Positions 62,510 through 64,000 of a stretch of DNA of 64,000 bases are shown piece after piece. Each line of letters begins with the position of its first letter. Position 1 is the stretch's first letter. The position numbers and the translations under genes are program-made. Source of the DNA: Plazaster borealis (lineage: Eukaryota; Echinodermata; Asteroidea; Forcipulatida; Labidiasteridae). The notes under the pieces are model-generated. The model saw only the letters and a program-made list of their open reading frames with translations, was not told where the DNA came from and searched no databases. The stretch lies in contig CM037459.1 in NCBI GenBank assembly GCA_021014325.1, positions 16,828,501-16,892,500 of the forward strand, in the 5' to 3' direction.

Positions 62510-63372
62510 TAACCGCCCTCAATCTTTTTGTGCAGTTAATTTGATTCCGTTTTTAATGATAGTTGTTAGATTTGACTTTATATTTATTGTTTTTCATTCG
62601 TCTGTAATTGTCTTAGATTGTTGTTGTCTTTTTTTCTCTTTTTTATTTGATTTTTTTATTTGCTTGATTAATTGCGGTTTTTTGTGTCAGTAGTTTGATT
62701 GAGAGTTAAGTCTGTTTGATTAATGTTGCGTTTTATAGTTTGATTTGGAATTGTTTATTATTTCAAAACAATTTTTTTATGGTTGTTGCGTTTTTTAATT
62801 AATTTTTGACTTTGTTTTAATAATATTATTTGTTTTGTCGTTTAGTTTGTGAATTTATTAGTTTTTGTCCCTTTTGGCCGCCCATAGATTTGCTAACAGG
62901 CACGAGGCTTTGCTCACAGGCACGAGGCTTTGCTCACACACACGAGGCTTTGCTCATAGGCACGAGGGTTTGCTCACACACACGAGGCTTTGCTCACACG
63001 CACGAGGCTTTGCTCACAGGCACGAGGCTTTGCTCACAGGCACGAGGCTTTGCTCACAGGCACGAGGGTTTGCTCACACACACACACGAGCCTTTGCTCA
63101 CACACACGAGGTTTTGCTCACACGCACGAGGCTTTGCTCACAGGCACGAGGGTTTTGCTCAAAGGCACGAGGGTTTTGCTCACAGGCACGAGGGTTTTGC
63201 TCACACACACGAGGGCTTTGCTCACATGCACGAGGGTTTTGCTCACACACACGAGGGTTTTGCTCACAGGCACGAGGGTTTTGCTCAAACACACGAGGGT
63301 TTTGCTCACACGCTCGAGGGACCTCTCCACAGGCACGAGAAAACAGATAAGTGTCCTTTATAGAACACCATA
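62510..63372 (-). repeat. Right inverted arm of FB-like element 2
   Basis: The AT-rich inner part 62510-62888 is followed by a tandem array 62889-63345 of about 22 units. Inner units are 20 bp (CACACACACGAGGCTTTGCT) and outer units 21 bp (CACAGGCACGAGGGTTTTGCT), the same gradient as in the left arm read from its tip. It ends with GAGAAAACAGATAAGTG and the shared tip. Confidence 0.88.
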
Positions 63373-63410
63373 GTTTTGCTGCATCCAGCAGCAATACACC
63401 TGGTCGGCAT
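63373..63410 (-). pseudogene. THAP domain, N-terminal start (interrupted)
   Basis: ATG at 63410 opens MPTRCIAAGCSKT, the M-x3-C-x4-C start of a THAP zinc finger. It stops at the foldback tip. Its continuation lies 5 kb away at 58315. Upstream (63411-63701) is the presumed promoter and 5' UTR of the Kolobok-like element, including a TGACGTCAATCGAGGC motif also present, inverted, at about 57846. Confidence 0.6.
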
Positions 63411-63701
63411 TGCCGGGAAATTGCACGAAAAATCCCTTTTTTGGGATAACCAAACGAAACGTACAAGCTCACTACTTGCACGTAAATGCAGGCAAGTTCG
63501 AGGGGGTCGATGTTCGATCGCGGCGAAGTCTGCCTCGATTGACGTCACAAAAAGGGGTGGGCGGAGTCACCCTGAAACAACTTTATCAATTTTTTAAACA
63601 TATAAATCGTGACAAACAATTACTCCAAAAATTGTTTTATTGTTAATATACATATACTTTTCTGTAAAAAAGAAAGAAAATCTATTTCCAGGTGCCTTTA
63701 A

Positions 63702-64000
63702 TACTGTCACATAGGCCAGCTCATATAAACGGGCAATTGGTCGCAAAGTTCCCAGAGTTCATCATTTCAGCTATAGCTAGCAAGTCTGCCACCAACTTGC
63801 AGAGAAGCAATCGTACTGCACTTATTTTGTGTTCAAGAATGGATAGGCAATCAGCTGCAGAACAGAACGGGGATGTCGATTTAACAAGATGGCACTATTG
63901 CACAAGTAGAAACAGACATAAATTTTGACATTTGCAAATTTATGGTAAAATTTTGGACGCCGTTTTGGACGTCATCTTGTTTTAGATACATAGCTTATAT
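63702..64000. other. No gene seen
   Basis: Sequence to the right of the Kolobok-like end. A 78-codon plus-strand frame (63692-63928) has no recognisable features. Confidence 0.3.

Larger units (their letters stand above)
58316..63372. mobile_element. Foldback (FB)-like element 2 with tandem-repeat arms
   Basis: The left tip TATGGTGTTCTATAAAGGAC and right tip (its exact complement) are the same as those of FB-like element 1 at 7464-12725. The arms are inverted and extend to about 60000 at the left and 62510 at the right. Their outer parts are 20-21 bp tandem arrays and their inner parts AT-rich (CGCAACAAC, AAAAACGGA). The centre contains a direct duplication, two MITEs and no recognisable transposase. 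A clean target duplication is not seen: one G is shared at the junctions, and TAG is possible with asymmetric tips. Confidence 0.7.
57680..63701 (-). mobile_element. Kolobok-like element with TTAA ends and THAP domain, split by a foldback
   Basis: TTAA-AGGCATCTGG at 57680 is mirrored by CCAGGTGCCT-TTAA at 63701, so both ends carry TTAA plus a short inverted repeat. The minus strand begins a THAP domain at 63410. Kolobok transposons combine TTAA target duplications with THAP-containing transposases. The rest of the transposase is absent (only about 640 bp of left half remains), so this is a deleted derivative. The FB-like element 2 interrupts the THAP codons. Confidence 0.55.

Noticed and set aside
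58348..63345. Regularly spaced short repeats resembling a CRISPR array
   Set aside because: The units are contiguous with no unique spacers, the context is eukaryotic, and the repeats form inverted arms of a foldback.
62830..63481. Plus- and minus-strand repeat ORFs in the right arm
   Set aside because: Same 20-21 bp array artefact as in the left arm. Neighbouring frames are equally open.

Overview
The window reads as nuclear DNA of a metazoan, most likely an echinoderm (sea star or sea cucumber are the best guesses). No prokaryotic-style gene run is present and I can support no intact single-copy host gene. The organism guess rests on the mixture of elements (Ngaro/DIRS-type YR retrotransposon, Penelope-like element, CR1/L2 LINEs, Kolobok-like THAP element, Gypsy) and on short palindromic repeats whose ends (GGGCCCAATTTCAT, GGGGCCGATTTCACAAAG, TTAAAGGTATCGTACAC) I associate with echinoderm assemblies. 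That association is from memory and was not searched.

Layout. 0-3.8 kb: a minus-strand Ngaro/DIRS-like element (zinc knuckle, RT, RNase H, tyrosine recombinase) with one frameshift. 3.8-7.3 kb: palindromic and short tandem repeats, including a perfect 38-bp palindrome and a foldback carrying a histone-type stem-loop sequence. 7.46-12.73 kb: a foldback (FB)-like unit with long inverted arms and a candidate 6-bp target duplication, enclosing two head-to-head Penelope-like copies separated by a tRNA-like sequence. 12.7-20 kb: mostly MITE-like foldbacks, one enclosing telomere-like repeats, plus a LINE tail. 20.1-23.7 kb: a CR1/L2-type LINE that split a MITE. 23.7-29.7 kb: inverted copies of a 560-bp MITE, a hairpin and a decayed Jockey/I-type LINE. 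29.9 kb: a THAP-type first exon. 30.2-33.5 kb: a decayed Ty3/Gypsy internal region. 33.6-40.9 kb: an apparent terminal-inverted-repeat DNA element with a multi-domain minus-strand gene (EEAD/DTD acidic motifs, cysteine-rich C-terminus), itself interrupted by a LINE and a MITE. 41-49.6 kb: MITEs, a near-perfect hairpin, and a partial plus-strand relative of that gene. 49.8-53.5 kb: a second Jockey/I-type LINE copy carrying a solo LTR. 53.9-57.4 kb: a tandem array, repeats, a DIRS-type RNase H remnant and a SINE-like piece. 57.68-63.70 kb: a Kolobok-like element with TTAA ends whose THAP coding sequence is split by a second FB-like element that contains further MITEs.

How it works together. The genes encode transposition machinery (reverse transcription, integration, recombination, DNA binding), nearly all decayed, and the relations between them are nested insertions. 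The two most interesting systems are (1) a foldback family in which one terminal sequence caps inverted arms built from different 18-21 bp tandem sub-repeats, and (2) the inverted-repeat element whose gene combines nuclease-like acidic motifs with a CXC-like cysteine region, possibly Academ-like. Boundaries of decayed elements are by eye, and family calls rest on visible motifs only.
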